Shown here: piece after piece, positions 21,005 to 30,117 of the stretch
Position numbering within the stretch: the stretch's first letter is position 1
Layout of the letters: each line of letters begins with the position of its first letter
NCBI GenBank assembly: GCA_025655575.1
Contig: JAHXIP010000004.1
Coordinates: 216,158-280,157 of the forward strand
Direction of reading: 5' to 3'
DNA from: Candidatus Thiodiazotropha sp. (ex Monitilora ramsayi)
GTDB taxonomy: Bacteria > Pseudomonadota > Gammaproteobacteria > Chromatiales > Chromatiaceae
Length of the DNA stretch: 64,000 nt
Notes under the pieces: generated by a model
The model's input: only the letters and a program-made list of their open reading frames with translations
The model's database searches: none
What the model was told of the DNA's origin: nothing
Translations under genes and position numbers: made by a program

Positions 21005-21063
21005 CATTAACTGTTTCTACTACCCTGCTAGGGCTCTTCTCTGCAGAACCAATCCTGCTGAAT

Positions 21064-21411
21064 TGGCACGCCCGGCAGGATTCGAACCTGCTACCCTCGG
21101 CTTAGCTTACCAACTACGCCTTTCGACGCCCCCATATTGGAGTTTGTGGTCTGGACTATCTCTTCACCATCTCAGGTGCCGCACGTATAGTCTCTACGGA
21201 TCCCCTCGGTTGTCGGACTATCATCCTTCCACCGTTTGGATGGATCAACCGAAGGTTTCCTCGGGATTGCCATCAGCACGACCTGTTAAGGTTTCCCCGA
21301 TACAGTGCGATCCACTTTATGAGTTCTGCTTCCTCATAAAGGCTCCTAATTAGCACACCTCTAGGGTATGCGCTCAAAGGCCGATGCTCTATCCAAATGA
21401 GCTACGGGCGC
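21064..21411 (-). tRNA. tRNA-Arg (UCU), split by a group I intron
   Basis: Exon 1 (21411-21377) is GCGCCCG acceptor, D-arm AGCTCATTTGGATAGAGCA and anticodon 5' strand TCGGC-CTT. Exon 2 (21105-21067) begins CTAA-GCCGA and continues to T-arm AGCAGGTTCGAATCCTGC and acceptor CGGGCGT, with G73 and encoded CCA (21066-21064). Joining them gives the 7-base loop CTTCTAA with anticodon TCT and a 74-nt mature body. The intron interrupts after U34, within the anticodon. Without splicing, this tRNA cannot fold. Confidence 0.93.
21106..21376 (-). ncRNA. Group I self-splicing intron (271 nt) in tRNA-Arg
   Basis: Boundaries follow group I rules: the 5' exon ends in U (..CCTT) and the intron ends in G. An internal guide GAGG about 15 bases into the intron pairs with exon CCUU, placing a U.G wobble at the splice site. 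Core elements typical of the small bacterial tRNA introns (IC3, as in Azoarcus tRNA-Ile) are present in order: CGGGGAAACCTTAACAGG (P5/P4), GATGGCAATCCCGAGG (P6/P3 side), CCGTAGAGACTATACG (P7/P3), and GGTGAAGAGATAGTCCAG (P8/P7). No homing endonuclease ORF is inside; short frames there are incidental. Confidence 0.92.
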
Positions 21412-21421
21412 AGTAAAAATT

Positions 21422-21498
21422 TGGTCGGGGTAGAGAGATTCGAACTCCCGACATCCTGCTCCCAAAGCAGGCGCGCTACCAGACTGCGCTATACCCCG
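21422..21498 (-). tRNA. tRNA-Pro (UGG)
   Basis: Acceptor CGGGGTA/TACCCCG, anticodon arm CCTGC-TTTGGGA-GCAGG (anticodon TGG), T-arm CGGGAGTTCGAATCTCT, discriminator A and encoded CCA. First gene of the Pro-Arg-His-Lys operon. Confidence 0.96.
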
Positions 21499-21548
21499 AA
21501 AACCAACCGGGAAACGAAGTTATGCCACCCGGATGCGCGAAGGGCGGA

Positions 21549-21577
21549 ATCATACTGACGAAGCCCCCGCAGGTCAA
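21549..21577 (-). promoter_or_regulatory. Promoter of the tRNA operon
   Basis: On the minus strand TTGACC (21577-21572), a 17-base spacer and TATGAT (21554-21549) precede tRNA-Pro by about 50 bases. The discriminator that follows is GC-rich (TCCGCCC), as in stringently controlled stable-RNA promoters. Confidence 0.75.
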
Positions 21578-21659
21578 TGGTATCAGCCATGACAAACTGA
21601 CACACCACCGGCGATTCGGTATCATGCGTTTCCTTTCGGGATAGACACTGGAACGGTAG

Positions 21660-22520
21660 ATGAGTGCGAACATATTAGACGGCAAGGCCATTGCGGCCGA
21701 TCTCAGGCAGCAAATCAAATCAAGTGTTGACCAGCGAGTCGCCACAGGACAGCGTCGACCAGGTCTGGCAGTGGTGTTGGTGGGTGAAAATCCTGCCTCT
21801 CAGGTCTATGTCAGAAACAAGCGGAAGTCCTGCGATGAAGTGGGATTCTATTCCGTATCACACGACCTGCCTGTTTCCACCACCCAGGATGACCTGCTAG
21901 CGCTGATTGACCAGCTAAATGCCGACGATGACATCGATGGCATCCTGGTACAGCTGCCGCTACCTGACCATATTGATGAGGAATCGGTCATCGAGCGCAT
22001 CTTGCCGACCAAGGACGTGGATGGCTTCCATCCCTACAACGTGGGCAGACTGGCCCTGCGCATGCCGGTACTGCGTTCGTGCACACCGAAAGGGGTGATG
22101 ACCCTGCTTGAGCGGACCGGCCAGAAGCTGGAGGGACTCGATGCGGTCATCATCGGCCAGTCCAACATCGTCGGCCGCCCGATGGCTCTGGAGCTGCTGG
22201 CGGCCCGCTGTACCATCACCGTCTGCCACAGCCGCACCAAGGATCTGGCGGAGAAGGCACGCAATGCGGATGTCCTGGTGGTAGCGATCGGCCGTGGTGA
22301 GTTCGTACCCGGCGATTGGATCAAGCAGGGTGCCATTGTCATCGATGTAGGCATGAACCGAAATGAGCAGGGCAAGCTGGTAGGGGATGTGGACTTTGAG
22401 ACCGCCAAAGAGCGGGGCAGTTGGATCACTCCCGTACCCGGAGGGGTCGGTCCCATGACGATTGCAACGCTGCTGGAGAACACCTTGCAGGCAGCGGAAT
22501 TGCATAGCGCTGCAAAGTAA
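21660..22520 (+). CDS. folD: Methylene-THF dehydrogenase / methenyl-THF cyclohydrolase FolD
   Basis: Bifunctional cytoplasmic one-carbon enzyme interconverting 5,10-methylene- and 10-formyl-tetrahydrofolate with NADP. The 286-aa product equals the family length and has the catalytic [14 protein letters not shown] segment (Tyr/Lys active site), the [19 protein letters not shown] motif, [16 protein letters not shown], the NADP site [17 protein letters not shown], and the C-terminal [16 protein letters not shown]. It stands alone, divergent from the tRNA operon and convergent with cysS. Confidence 0.98.
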   Translation: MSANILDGKAIAADLRQQIKSSVDQRVATGQRRPGLAVVLVGENPASQVYVRNKRKSCDEVGFYSVSHDLPVSTTQDDLLALIDQLNADDDIDGILVQLPLPDHIDEESVIERILPTKDVDGFHPYNVGRLALRMPVLRSCTPKGVMTLLERTGQKLEGLDAVIIGQSNIVGRPMALELLAARCTITVCHSRTKDLAEKARNADVLVVAIGRGEFVPGDWIKQGAIVIDVGMNRNEQGKLVGDVDFETAKERGSWITPVPGGVGPMTIATLLENTLQAAELHSAAK

Positions 22521-22595
22521 GGCGATTCCTCTCAACCATGGCATGACTTGGTGCGACTGGACCGCACCCTACGGCCCCTGCCACACCGGATTCTC

Positions 22596-23984
22596 TCAAC
22601 CTCGTCGCCAGGTGGTGCCTTTGACACCGTCTTCCAGAATGATGCCGGCGTCCTGAAGCGCATCGCGGATTCGGTCGGCCTCAGCCCAGTTTTTCTCTGT
22701 TCTGGCATCGATACGGGCCTGGATCATAGCCTCAATCTTCTCATCCGAAAGCCCCTCATTCCCCGACTGAAAACCACCTCGTAAAAAGGCCTCTGGATCA
22801 TCCTGCAGAATACCTAAAACAGCACCCAACTGTTTCAGCACCTCGGCCAAGGCAGCAGCCGCCGTCGTGTCCGATTCCTTGAGCTTGTTGATCTCACGCA
22901 CCAGATCGAACAGCACAGCCAAGGCCTCAGGTGTATTGAAATCATCATCCATGGCTTCACGGAACCTTGCCTCGTAGGCCTCACCGCCAGCGGGTTCAGT
23001 TTCCGGCAATCCACGCAGTGCCGTATAGAAGCGAGTCAGGGCGGCGCGGGCATTGTCGAGATGTTCCGTATCGTAATTCAGGGGTGAGCGATACTGACTG
23101 GTCAGAATGAAATAGCGAATCTCCTCGGCCCGGTAGCGCTCGAGAATCTCTCTGACGGTGAAGAAATTACCCAGTGACTTCGACATCTTCTCGTCGTTGA
23201 TGCGCACGAAACCATTGTGCATCCAGTATTTGACGAAGGGGTGGCCGGTCGCACCTTCAGACTGGGCGATCTCGTTTTCGTGGTGGGGAAAGGTCAGGTC
23301 GGCCCCACCGCCGTGAATATCGAAGGTATCTCCGAGTGCCTTGGTCGACATGGCGGAGCACTCGATATGCCAGCCTGGACGGCCGCGTCCCCAGGGTGAA
23401 TCCCAGGCCGGCTCTTCGGGCTTGGCCGACTTCCACAAGGCAAAATCGAGGGGATCACGCTTGGCCTCACCCGGTTCCACCCGGGCGCCCGACTGCAGAT
23501 CCTCGATCGACTTACCCGAAAGCTTGCCGTATTCGGGAAAACTGCGGACATCGTAATAGACATCCCCATTCTCCGCTGCATAAGCATGTCCCTTTTCGAT
23601 CAGCTTACCGATCATGGCAAGGATCTCATCCATGTGCTGCGTCGCTTTCGGCTCATCGGTCGGCCTCAACACACCCAGTGCATCGGCATCTTCATGCATG
23701 GCCTGTATGAAGGTTTCCGTCAGCTCGATGAAAGGCACACCGCGCTCATTGGCCCGGTTGATGATCTTGTCGTCGATGTCAGTGATATTGCGGATGTAGG
23801 ACACATCATAGCCACTGGCCTGCAGATAACGGTAGACCACGTCAAACACCACCATCACCCTGGCATGGCCCAAGTGACAGAGATCATAGACCGTCATACC
23901 ACAGACATACATGCTGACCTTCCCCTCCTGCAGGGACTGAAAGATCTCTTTTTGGCGGGTAAGGTCGTTATAGATTTTTAGCAT
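22596..23984 (-). CDS. cysS: Cysteinyl-tRNA synthetase
   Basis: Class I aminoacyl-tRNA synthetase charging tRNA-Cys. From ATG 23984 ([13 protein letters not shown], the usual family N-terminus) the protein has 462 residues; an in-frame ATG at 23996 would add MASK. Visible motifs: zinc-site Cys in [12 protein letters not shown], the HIGH-equivalent [12 protein letters not shown], the [16 protein letters not shown] region, [15 protein letters not shown] with the second zinc Cys/His, and KMSKSLGNF as the KMSKS loop. The C-terminal anticodon-binding helices are complete. Confidence 0.97.
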   Translation of the reverse strand: MLKIYNDLTRQKEIFQSLQEGKVSMYVCGMTVYDLCHLGHARVMVVFDVVYRYLQASGYDVSYIRNITDIDDKIINRANERGVPFIELTETFIQAMHEDADALGVLRPTDEPKATQHMDEILAMIGKLIEKGHAYAAENGDVYYDVRSFPEYGKLSGKSIEDLQSGARVEPGEAKRDPLDFALWKSAKPEEPAWDSPWGRGRPGWHIECSAMSTKALGDTFDIHGGGADLTFPHHENEIAQSEGATGHPFVKYWMHNGFVRINDEKMSKSLGNFFTVREILERYRAEEIRYFILTSQYRSPLNYDTEHLDNARAALTRFYTALRGLPETEPAGGEAYEARFREAMDDDFNTPEALAVLFDLVREINKLKESDTTAAAALAEVLKQLGAVLGILQDDPEAFLRGGFQSGNEGLSDEKIEAMIQARIDARTEKNWAEADRIRDALQDAGIILEDGVKGTTWRRG

Positions 23985-24197
23985 TTTTGAGGCCATCCAG
24001 GCTGTGAATAAAACCCAAGCATCTTAGCGAAAGATCACAGGCTCCACAAAAATCATCAGCCCTCCCCTTTATCAACCTCCAGGTGAAAACCTTGTTACCA
24101 GTAAGCTAATTGATCTGTAAGGCAAGATTACAGACAAGCCAGCTCAGAAAAATCGCTTTTGAACATAACCGCTTGAATCGAATGGGATAAATAATAA

Positions 24198-24213
24198 CGG
24201 CACACAAATTGCG
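24198..24213 (+). promoter_or_regulatory. Putative sigma54 (RpoN) promoter of the hydrogenase operon
   Basis: GGCAC (24199-24203), five bases, TTGC (24209-24212): the invariant GG and GC dinucleotides are 10 bases apart as required at -24/-12. It lies about 70 bases before hybO in the 297-base cysS-hybO gap. RpoN with a NtrC-type activator controls uptake hydrogenases in several proteobacteria, so the site is plausible; no activator gene is adjacent. Confidence 0.6.
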
Positions 24214-24281
24214 GTAATCCAGAATCTCTCCTCACGAGAGCTCGATGCACATCGCCACCATTGATATCTGGAGAATGACTG

Positions 24282-25403
24282 ATGGCAGACAACGAATTCG
24301 ACTTCACGGCCGTGGAGAAACGCCTGGGCGTCTCCCGCAGGACTTTTCTCAAATTCTGCACCGGTGTTGCGGCTTCTCTTGGTTTATCTTCAAATGCAGC
24401 AATGGCGATGGCCCAGGCGGTGGCCGATCCCAAACGCCGACCCCCCGTGATCTGGCTGCACGGTCAGGAGTGCACCGGCCCCAGCGAATCGCTCCTGCGT
24501 TCTGAGCAGCCCTCTCTCGAACACCTTATTCTCGACCTGATCTCTCTCGACTATCACCAGACCCTCGATACCGGTGCCGGTCATCAGGTGGAAGAGATCA
24601 AAAAGCATGTCATGCAGGAGAACAAGGGCAAATATCTATTGGTAGTCGAAGGCGCTATCCCCCTCGCGAGTGACGGCATCTTCTGCAAGATCGGCGGTGA
24701 AACCATGGTCGATATCACCCACGAGGCGGCTGAAAATGCTGCAGCCATTGTTGCCTTCGGCTCCTGTGCAAGCTGGGGTGGCGTGCAATCTGCAGCGCCT
24801 AACCCCACCGGTGCTGTCGGTGCACCACAGCTGCTGAAGGGTAAGACGGTAGTCACCATCCCCGGCTGCCCGCCCAATCCGGCCAATTTTATCGGTACCG
24901 TGCTCTACTTCGTGACCTACGGAAAACTGCCACCACTCGACGAAAAAGGTCGTCCAAAATGGGCCTATGGCAGACTGATTCACGAAAACTGCTACCGGCG
25001 CCCCCATTTCGATGCCGGGCGATTTGCTGAAGAGTTTGGCGACGAAGGGCACCGCAAAGGTTATTGCCTGTACAAGCTGGGTTGCAAAGGGCCGGAAACC
25101 TATAACAACTGCCCGAGTCTGGAATACAACAATGTGGGGGGCGGTGTCTGGCCCATCGGCGTCGGTCATCCCTGCTTTGGTTGCTCAGAGGGCGGGGTAG
25201 GTTTCAACAAGCCTCTGTTCAGTCTGGCAGATGTCAAAACCCACACCCCGCCCAATATGTTCCCTTCCATCAGCGATCGTGAAGGCAGCACGGGTATTTC
25301 AGCAGGTGCCGCAGCACTCACCGGCGCTGCAGTGGGTGTCGCGGTCGGCGCCTCTGCCATGGCAGCAAAGAAACTAGACCGCAAAGAAAGCGACGAGCAA
25401 TAG
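24282..25403 (+). CDS. hybO: [NiFe]-hydrogenase small subunit (HybO type)
   Basis: Electron-transfer subunit of a periplasm-facing uptake hydrogenase. The 373-aa precursor has a long Tat signal (RR at 19-20, RRTFLKFCTGVAASLGLSSN) that exports the folded dimer with HybC. Iron-sulfur cluster ligands are spread through HGQECTGPSESLLR, FGSCASWGGVQSA, TIPGCPPNPANF, NCYRRPHFDAGRF, CLYKLGCKGPETYNNCP and HPCFGCSEGG. The Ala/Gly-rich C-terminus (about residues 335-360) can act as a membrane helix. GGAG sits eight bases before the ATG. First gene of a seven-gene operon. Confidence 0.95.
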   Translation: MADNEFDFTAVEKRLGVSRRTFLKFCTGVAASLGLSSNAAMAMAQAVADPKRRPPVIWLHGQECTGPSESLLRSEQPSLEHLILDLISLDYHQTLDTGAGHQVEEIKKHVMQENKGKYLLVVEGAIPLASDGIFCKIGGETMVDITHEAAENAAAIVAFGSCASWGGVQSAAPNPTGAVGAPQLLKGKTVVTIPGCPPNPANFIGTVLYFVTYGKLPPLDEKGRPKWAYGRLIHENCYRRPHFDAGRFAEEFGDEGHRKGYCLYKLGCKGPETYNNCPSLEYNNVGGGVWPIGVGHPCFGCSEGGVGFNKPLFSLADVKTHTPPNMFPSISDREGSTGISAGAAALTGAAVGVAVGASAMAAKKLDRKESDEQ

Positions 25404-25415
25404 GGAGAGAGGCGC

Positions 25416-26384
25416 ATGAAACGCAGAGATTTTCTCAAGGCGTCTCTCGGTGGCACAGCGGCACTGTTAGGTAGCTCGGCTGAAGCAAGAGGCAATCTGG
25501 AGCCCGCCGAAGAAGCCATCGGCATGCTGTTTGACTCCACACTCTGCATCGGTTGCAAGGCCTGTGTCAGCAAGTGTAAAGAGGTCAATGATATGCCGCC
25601 CGTCCCCATGGGCGATGAGACTCAATATGACGCGGCACTTGATCTCTCACCCAAGACCCTGAATGTCATCAAGGTCTACACCGCGGGTGAAGGCACGCAT
25701 AAAGATCAGACAGAAGACGGTTTTGCTTTCGAAAAGCGCAGCTGCATGCACTGTGTCGATCCCGGGTGTGTCTCAGTCTGTCCGGTGACCGCACTCACAC
25801 GCCATCCAAAAACCGGCATTGTTGCCTACAACGCCGATGCCTGTATCGGCTGCCGTACCTGCATGACCGGCTGCCCCTACAACGTGCCCCAGTTCGACTA
25901 CGACAATCCCTTCGGAGAGATCCACAAGTGCCAAATGTGCAATCAGGCAGGTGTGGAAAGAATCGACAACGGCATGATGACAGGTTGTGCAGAGGCCTGC
26001 CCCACCGGTGCGACACTTTTCGGAACCCGCAAGGCGTTGTTGGAAGAAGCGCAACGACGCATGACCCTTAAACCCGGTGAGATATACAACTACCCACGGG
26101 GCGATGTGCGTAACCCCGACAGCCATCATGAAAAGGCCGTACCAGAGTACAAGCAACATATCTGGGGTGAAAAAGAGGCCGGCGGCACCAACGTGTTGCA
26201 TATCTCTGCGGTACCGTTCGACAAGCTGGGCATGCCCCCGCTGGGAGAACGCTCATACGCCTCTATCTCGGAAACCGTACAGCACACCTTGTATCAATAC
26301 CTGGCCCTGCCGGCTATTGCCCTTGCAGGACTGACCTACGTGGTCCGGCGCAACAACAACGATGATGATGAGGGAGAGTCATGA
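25416..26384 (+). CDS. hybA: Hydrogenase-2-type ferredoxin subunit HybA
   Basis: Periplasmic polyferredoxin that passes electrons from the small subunit to the membrane partner. The 322-aa precursor has its own Tat signal (MKRRDFLKASLGG) and four cysteine groups for [4Fe-4S] clusters: CIGCKACVSKCKE, CMHCVDPGCVSVCP, CIGCRTCMTGCP, and CQMCNQ with GCAEACPTGA. A C-terminal hydrophobic helix (YLALPAIALAGLTYVV, about residues 295-312) anchors it. Size matches E. coli HybA (328). It overlaps hybB by four bases. Confidence 0.94.
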   Translation: MKRRDFLKASLGGTAALLGSSAEARGNLEPAEEAIGMLFDSTLCIGCKACVSKCKEVNDMPPVPMGDETQYDAALDLSPKTLNVIKVYTAGEGTHKDQTEDGFAFEKRSCMHCVDPGCVSVCPVTALTRHPKTGIVAYNADACIGCRTCMTGCPYNVPQFDYDNPFGEIHKCQMCNQAGVERIDNGMMTGCAEACPTGATLFGTRKALLEEAQRRMTLKPGEIYNYPRGDVRNPDSHHEKAVPEYKQHIWGEKEAGGTNVLHISAVPFDKLGMPPLGERSYASISETVQHTLYQYLALPAIALAGLTYVVRRNNNDDDEGES

Positions 26385-27520
26385 GCGAACATCAACCACT
26401 CAAACGACCGATCATCACCCTGCCATTTATCGTGCTCAGTGTGATCGCCCTGGTCGGTCTCTATTTTCTCGCCCTGCGCTTCGTCAACGGGATGGGATTT
26501 GTCACCAACCTCAATAGCGGTTATGCCTGGGGATTGTGGGTGGTCTACGACGTGATCGTCGGCACTGCACTGGCTTGTGGCGGCTATGCCCTGGCGATCA
26601 CCGTCTATGTGATGAACAAGGGAAAATACCATCCCTTGATCCGACCTGCCCTGCTAGCCAGCCTGCTGGGTTATGCCCTCGGCGGATTGGGTGCCTTCAT
26701 CGACATGGGTCGCTGGTGGCAGTTCTACAATATCTTCCTGCCCTGGCATATGAACTTCAATTCCGTGATGCTGGAAGTGGGTCTCTGCGTAGCGACCTAT
26801 ATCCTGGTGCTCTTCATCGAGTTCTCACCCGCTTTTCTGGAGAAGATCGGCGCCAAGGGCCTGTTGAAGTCACTGAACAAGGTGCTGTTTCTATTTATCG
26901 CCCTGGGCGTGCTTCTCCCAACCATGCACCAATCTTCCCTCGGCACCATGCTGATCGCGATGGGATACAAGGTCCACCCACTGTGGCAGACGCTGCATAT
27001 CCAACCGCTGTTGGCGGTGCTGACCGCGCTCACAATGGGATTCGCCGTGGTGGTTTTTGAGGCATCGTTTTCCGCTGTCGGATTTCGCCGGCCCTCTGAG
27101 ACGCCTCTCCTCGCAGGGCTGGGTAAGGCCATCGTTGGCCTGCTGGGCGCATATCTGATCATTCGTTTTGCTGAAATTATCCTGCAGGGAAAACTGGGGC
27201 TGATCTTCGCGGGGGATCTGGGCAGCCTGATGTTTTTCCTGGAAACCGCCCTGTTTGCCTTCCCCTTACTGGTACTGCTGTCGCCACAACGGCGTCAGAG
27301 TGGCCCCTATCTGTTGTATGCGGCTGTATCCATGCTTCTCGCCGGTGCGCTCTATCGATTTAACGCCTTCCTGATCACTTACGATCCAGGCCCCGGCTAC
27401 AGCTATTTTCCATCTGTTTCAGAGATCATGGTTACCGCAGGCATCGTGGCCATCGAGATCATGGCCTACCTCGTCGTCGTAAAGATGTTCCCCGTGCTAC
27501 ATAACGCAGACCCTGCGTGA
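26381..27520 (+). CDS. hybB: Hydrogenase-2-type membrane subunit HybB (NrfD family)
   Basis: Integral membrane quinone-reactive subunit without haem that links the hydrogenase to the quinone pool. The 379-aa product has about ten hydrophobic segments and NrfD-family features such as GYAWGLWVVYDVIVGTALAC and WWQFYNIFLPWHMNFNSVML. E. coli HybB has 392 residues. This module is shared with other redox complexes, but its position between hybA and hybC fixes the assignment. Confidence 0.93.
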   Translation: MSEHQPLKRPIITLPFIVLSVIALVGLYFLALRFVNGMGFVTNLNSGYAWGLWVVYDVIVGTALACGGYALAITVYVMNKGKYHPLIRPALLASLLGYALGGLGAFIDMGRWWQFYNIFLPWHMNFNSVMLEVGLCVATYILVLFIEFSPAFLEKIGAKGLLKSLNKVLFLFIALGVLLPTMHQSSLGTMLIAMGYKVHPLWQTLHIQPLLAVLTALTMGFAVVVFEASFSAVGFRRPSETPLLAGLGKAIVGLLGAYLIIRFAEIILQGKLGLIFAGDLGSLMFFLETALFAFPLLVLLSPQRRQSGPYLLYAAVSMLLAGALYRFNAFLITYDPGPGYSYFPSVSEIMVTAGIVAIEIMAYLVVVKMFPVLHNADPA

Positions 27521-27544
27521 CAAAGAAATTTAGGAGATTCTGTT

Positions 27545-29248
27545 GTGACAACACGAATTACTGTTGACCCGATTACCCGCATTGAAGGCCATCTTCGCAT
27601 CGATGTGGAAGTCGATGATGGCAAAGTGAGCAAGGCCTGGTCGTCCGGTCAGATGTGGCGGGGTATCGAGAAGATCCTGGTCGGTCGTGACCCCCGTGAG
27701 GCCTGGACCTATACCCAACGCTTCTGCGGTGTCTGCACCACGGTACACGCCATTACTTCTGTGCGGGCTGTAGAGAATGCGCTGGATCTGGAAGTACCGG
27801 TCAATGCCCAGCTGATCCGCAATATCATCCAGTGCGCCCATGCAGTGCAGGATCATATCGTGCACTTCTATCACCTCTCAGCCGTCGACTGGGTGGATGT
27901 GGTTTCCGCACTGGACGCAGACCCGGTCGCTACCGCCAAACTGGCAGAGAGTCTGTCTGACTGGCCGCTCAACGGCCCCCATGAGATGAAGGCTGTACAG
28001 GAGAGGCTGAAGACCTTTGTCGGCAGCGGCCAGCTCGGCCCATTCGCCAGTGGCTATTGGGGCCATCCCGCCATGAAGCTGCCGCCCGAGGTCAATCTGC
28101 TGGCGGTTGCACACTATCTGCAGGCCCTCGATGTACAGAATTACGCCAACAAGATTGTCGCCGTTCTCGGAGGCAAGAGCCCGCATATCCAGAACGTAGC
28201 CGTTGGTGGGGTGAGTAACTCTATCAGCCATGGCGCACCTTCTGTACTCAACATCGAACGCCTGATGCTGATCAAAGGCTTTATCGACAAGCTGGACCCC
28301 TTCGTTAAGTCGACCTACCTGACGGATGTCCCGGCAGTCGGCGCATTCTATCTCGATTGGGCCGGTATCGGCGGCGGCGTGATGAACTATCTCACCGTGC
28401 CGGATTGTCCCCAGGACACCAAGGGTACTCAATTCGATCTACCCGGCGGCTACATCGAGAATGGGGATCTGAATTCACTGAAACCGATCACCACCTTTAA
28501 CGATGCCTACTTCCGCGACGGGGTTGCCGAAAGTTCCAGACATGCTTGGTACGAAGGTGAAAAGGCACTGCATCCCTGGGAAGGCGAAACCGAACCCGAG
28601 TACACCGACTTTCAAGACGACGGCAAATACTCCTGGGTCAAGGCGCCGACTTTTTACGACAAACGTGCCGAGGTCGGCCCCCTGGCGGATGTTCTGGTCG
28701 GTGTCGCCACAGGCAACGCCCGCTACAAGAAATATCTCGATCAGGCCATGGGCACGCTGAAGGCCGTTTCGCAAAACCCCGATATTCCTCTGGCAGCCAT
28801 CCACTCGACCATTGGCCGCCATGCGGCCCGTGCGGTGCGCTGTGCCGTCATGATGGATACGCTGAAAGATCAATGGCAGAAGCTGGTCGATAATATCGGT
28901 ACCGGTGACACAGACACCTTCAATGCACCTGTATTCCCCAAAGGCGAAATCAAGGGTGTCGGTTTCCACCAGGCCCCCCGCGGTACCCTATCCCACTGGG
29001 TAGTGATCGAGGACGGCAAGATCAAAAACTACCAGGCGGTGGTACCCAGCACCTGGAATGCCGGCCCCCGCGACGCCAATGGCGAGATCGGCCCCTACGA
29101 ATCCTCTCTGCTCGACAATCCGGTGGCCGACCCGGAGAAACCATTGGAAGTGTTGCGTACCGTACACTCCTTCGATCCCTGTATCGCCTGCGCCATTCAC
29201 ATGGTGGATACGGAGCAGAACGAGATCGTCAAGGTCAAAGCGCTGTGA
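27545..29248 (+). CDS. hybC: [NiFe]-hydrogenase large subunit (HybC type)
   Basis: Catalytic subunit carrying the NiFe(CN)2CO centre that oxidises H2. The 567-aa precursor has the N-terminal nickel motif RFCGVC (Cys61, Cys64) and the C-terminal motif DPCIACAIH (Cys546, Cys549, His552); HybD is expected to cut after His552 and remove the last 15 residues, the usual tail length. It has no signal peptide and is co-exported with HybO. The start is GTG with AGGAG nine bases upstream. Confidence 0.96.
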   Translation: MTTRITVDPITRIEGHLRIDVEVDDGKVSKAWSSGQMWRGIEKILVGRDPREAWTYTQRFCGVCTTVHAITSVRAVENALDLEVPVNAQLIRNIIQCAHAVQDHIVHFYHLSAVDWVDVVSALDADPVATAKLAESLSDWPLNGPHEMKAVQERLKTFVGSGQLGPFASGYWGHPAMKLPPEVNLLAVAHYLQALDVQNYANKIVAVLGGKSPHIQNVAVGGVSNSISHGAPSVLNIERLMLIKGFIDKLDPFVKSTYLTDVPAVGAFYLDWAGIGGGVMNYLTVPDCPQDTKGTQFDLPGGYIENGDLNSLKPITTFNDAYFRDGVAESSRHAWYEGEKALHPWEGETEPEYTDFQDDGKYSWVKAPTFYDKRAEVGPLADVLVGVATGNARYKKYLDQAMGTLKAVSQNPDIPLAAIHSTIGRHAARAVRCAVMMDTLKDQWQKLVDNIGTGDTDTFNAPVFPKGEIKGVGFHQAPRGTLSHWVVIEDGKIKNYQAVVPSTWNAGPRDANGEIGPYESSLLDNPVADPEKPLEVLRTVHSFDPCIACAIHMVDTEQNEIVKVKAL

Positions 29249-29273
29249 ATAATCATCGAGAGGTCAGTCACTG

Positions 29274-29828
29274 ATGGAGCGTTCGAACAAGCAAATTCTC
29301 ATCATCGGCATGGGCAATGTCCTGATGCAGGATGAAGGCGTCGGTGTACGTGCCGTGGAAGAGCTGGAACACCGTTATCTCATACCCGAAGGGGTCGAGG
29401 TGGTCGATGGTGGCACCACCGGCATGGAACTATTCGAGCCTATGAGAAATGCCAAGACAATCATCATCGCCGATGCCGTCAACACCGGCGCACCCTACGG
29501 CACACTGGTGCGCATCGCCAATGAGGAGATCCCGGCTTTTTTTCAGACCAAACTTTCGAATCATCAGCTTGGCGTCTCCGACCTGCTTGCCCTGCTGACA
29601 CTGAAGGGGGAGATGCCGGATCAGGTCACTATCATCGGCATGGTGCCCCATGCCCTGGAGAATCGCCTGGGCCTGACCCCCGAGGCTGCGCAGGGTTTAG
29701 AGAGTATGGTCCTGATGCTGGTGGAAGAGTTGAAGACACTCGGTATTGAGCTTCAACCCCGCAGCCAGATCTCCACAGGTCACTGGAAAAAAGAAGCCGA
29801 GCAGGAAACCCGCCTGTCATGTGCGTAG
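29274..29828 (+). CDS. hybD: Hydrogenase maturation endopeptidase (HybD/HyaD family)
   Basis: Protease that removes the C-terminal peptide of the large subunit after nickel insertion. The 184-aa product has the nickel-sensing acidic and His residues in expected places: IGMGNVLMQDEGVGVRAVEE (Glu), IIADAVNTG (Asp) and SNHQLGVSDLLALL (His). It is slightly longer than E. coli HybD (164), with a polar C-terminal tail. Its end overlaps the next gene by 10 bases. Confidence 0.94.
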   Translation: MERSNKQILIIGMGNVLMQDEGVGVRAVEELEHRYLIPEGVEVVDGGTTGMELFEPMRNAKTIIIADAVNTGAPYGTLVRIANEEIPAFFQTKLSNHQLGVSDLLALLTLKGEMPDQVTIIGMVPHALENRLGLTPEAAQGLESMVLMLVEELKTLGIELQPRSQISTGHWKKEAEQETRLSCA

Positions 29829-30091
29829 GCATTCCGGCGCAGGTCATCGAGGCGGGTGAGTTTGTCTCCCGCTGCCGTACCCGCAACGGCGAAGAATCAA
29901 TCAACATGATGCTGACCGGTGCCCAGCCGACCGGTACCTGGTTATTGACCTTCCTCGGCTCCGCACGTGAGGTTATCAGTGAGCAGGATGCACGCCACAT
30001 CGACAAAGCCCTGGATGGACTCAGTGCCATCATGAGCCATGACGAAGATATCGATGTCGACCACTATTTTCCCGGTCTCGCCGAAACCTGA
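29819..30091 (+). CDS. hybG: Hydrogenase assembly chaperone HypC/HybG
   Basis: Small chaperone that delivers the Fe(CN)2CO unit with HypD and holds the large-subunit precursor. The 90-aa product begins MCVGIPAQV; Cys2 is the conserved iron/HypD-binding residue. The GTWLLTFLGSAREVISEQDA segment fits the OB-like fold. The operon position matches the dedicated HybG of E. coli. The other hyp genes (A, B, D, E, F) are not in this window and must be elsewhere. Confidence 0.92.
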   Translation: MCVGIPAQVIEAGEFVSRCRTRNGEESINMMLTGAQPTGTWLLTFLGSAREVISEQDARHIDKALDGLSAIMSHDEDIDVDHYFPGLAET

Positions 30092-30117
30092 CCCCAACAC
30101 CGTTTGGAATATATCCC

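Noticed and set aside
20795..21007. A 70-codon minus frame over the tRNA-His/tRNA-Lys pair
   Set aside because: It lies entirely on two clear tRNA genes and their spacer.
21063..21353. A 96-codon frame beginning MARPAGFEPAT
   Set aside because: It is read across the tRNA-Arg exon and the group I intron; MARPAGFEPAT is a well-known false translation of tRNA T-arm sequence.
22540..22590. Hairpin GGTGCG/CGCACC between folD and cysS as a terminator
   Set aside because: The stem is short and no U-tract follows on either strand.
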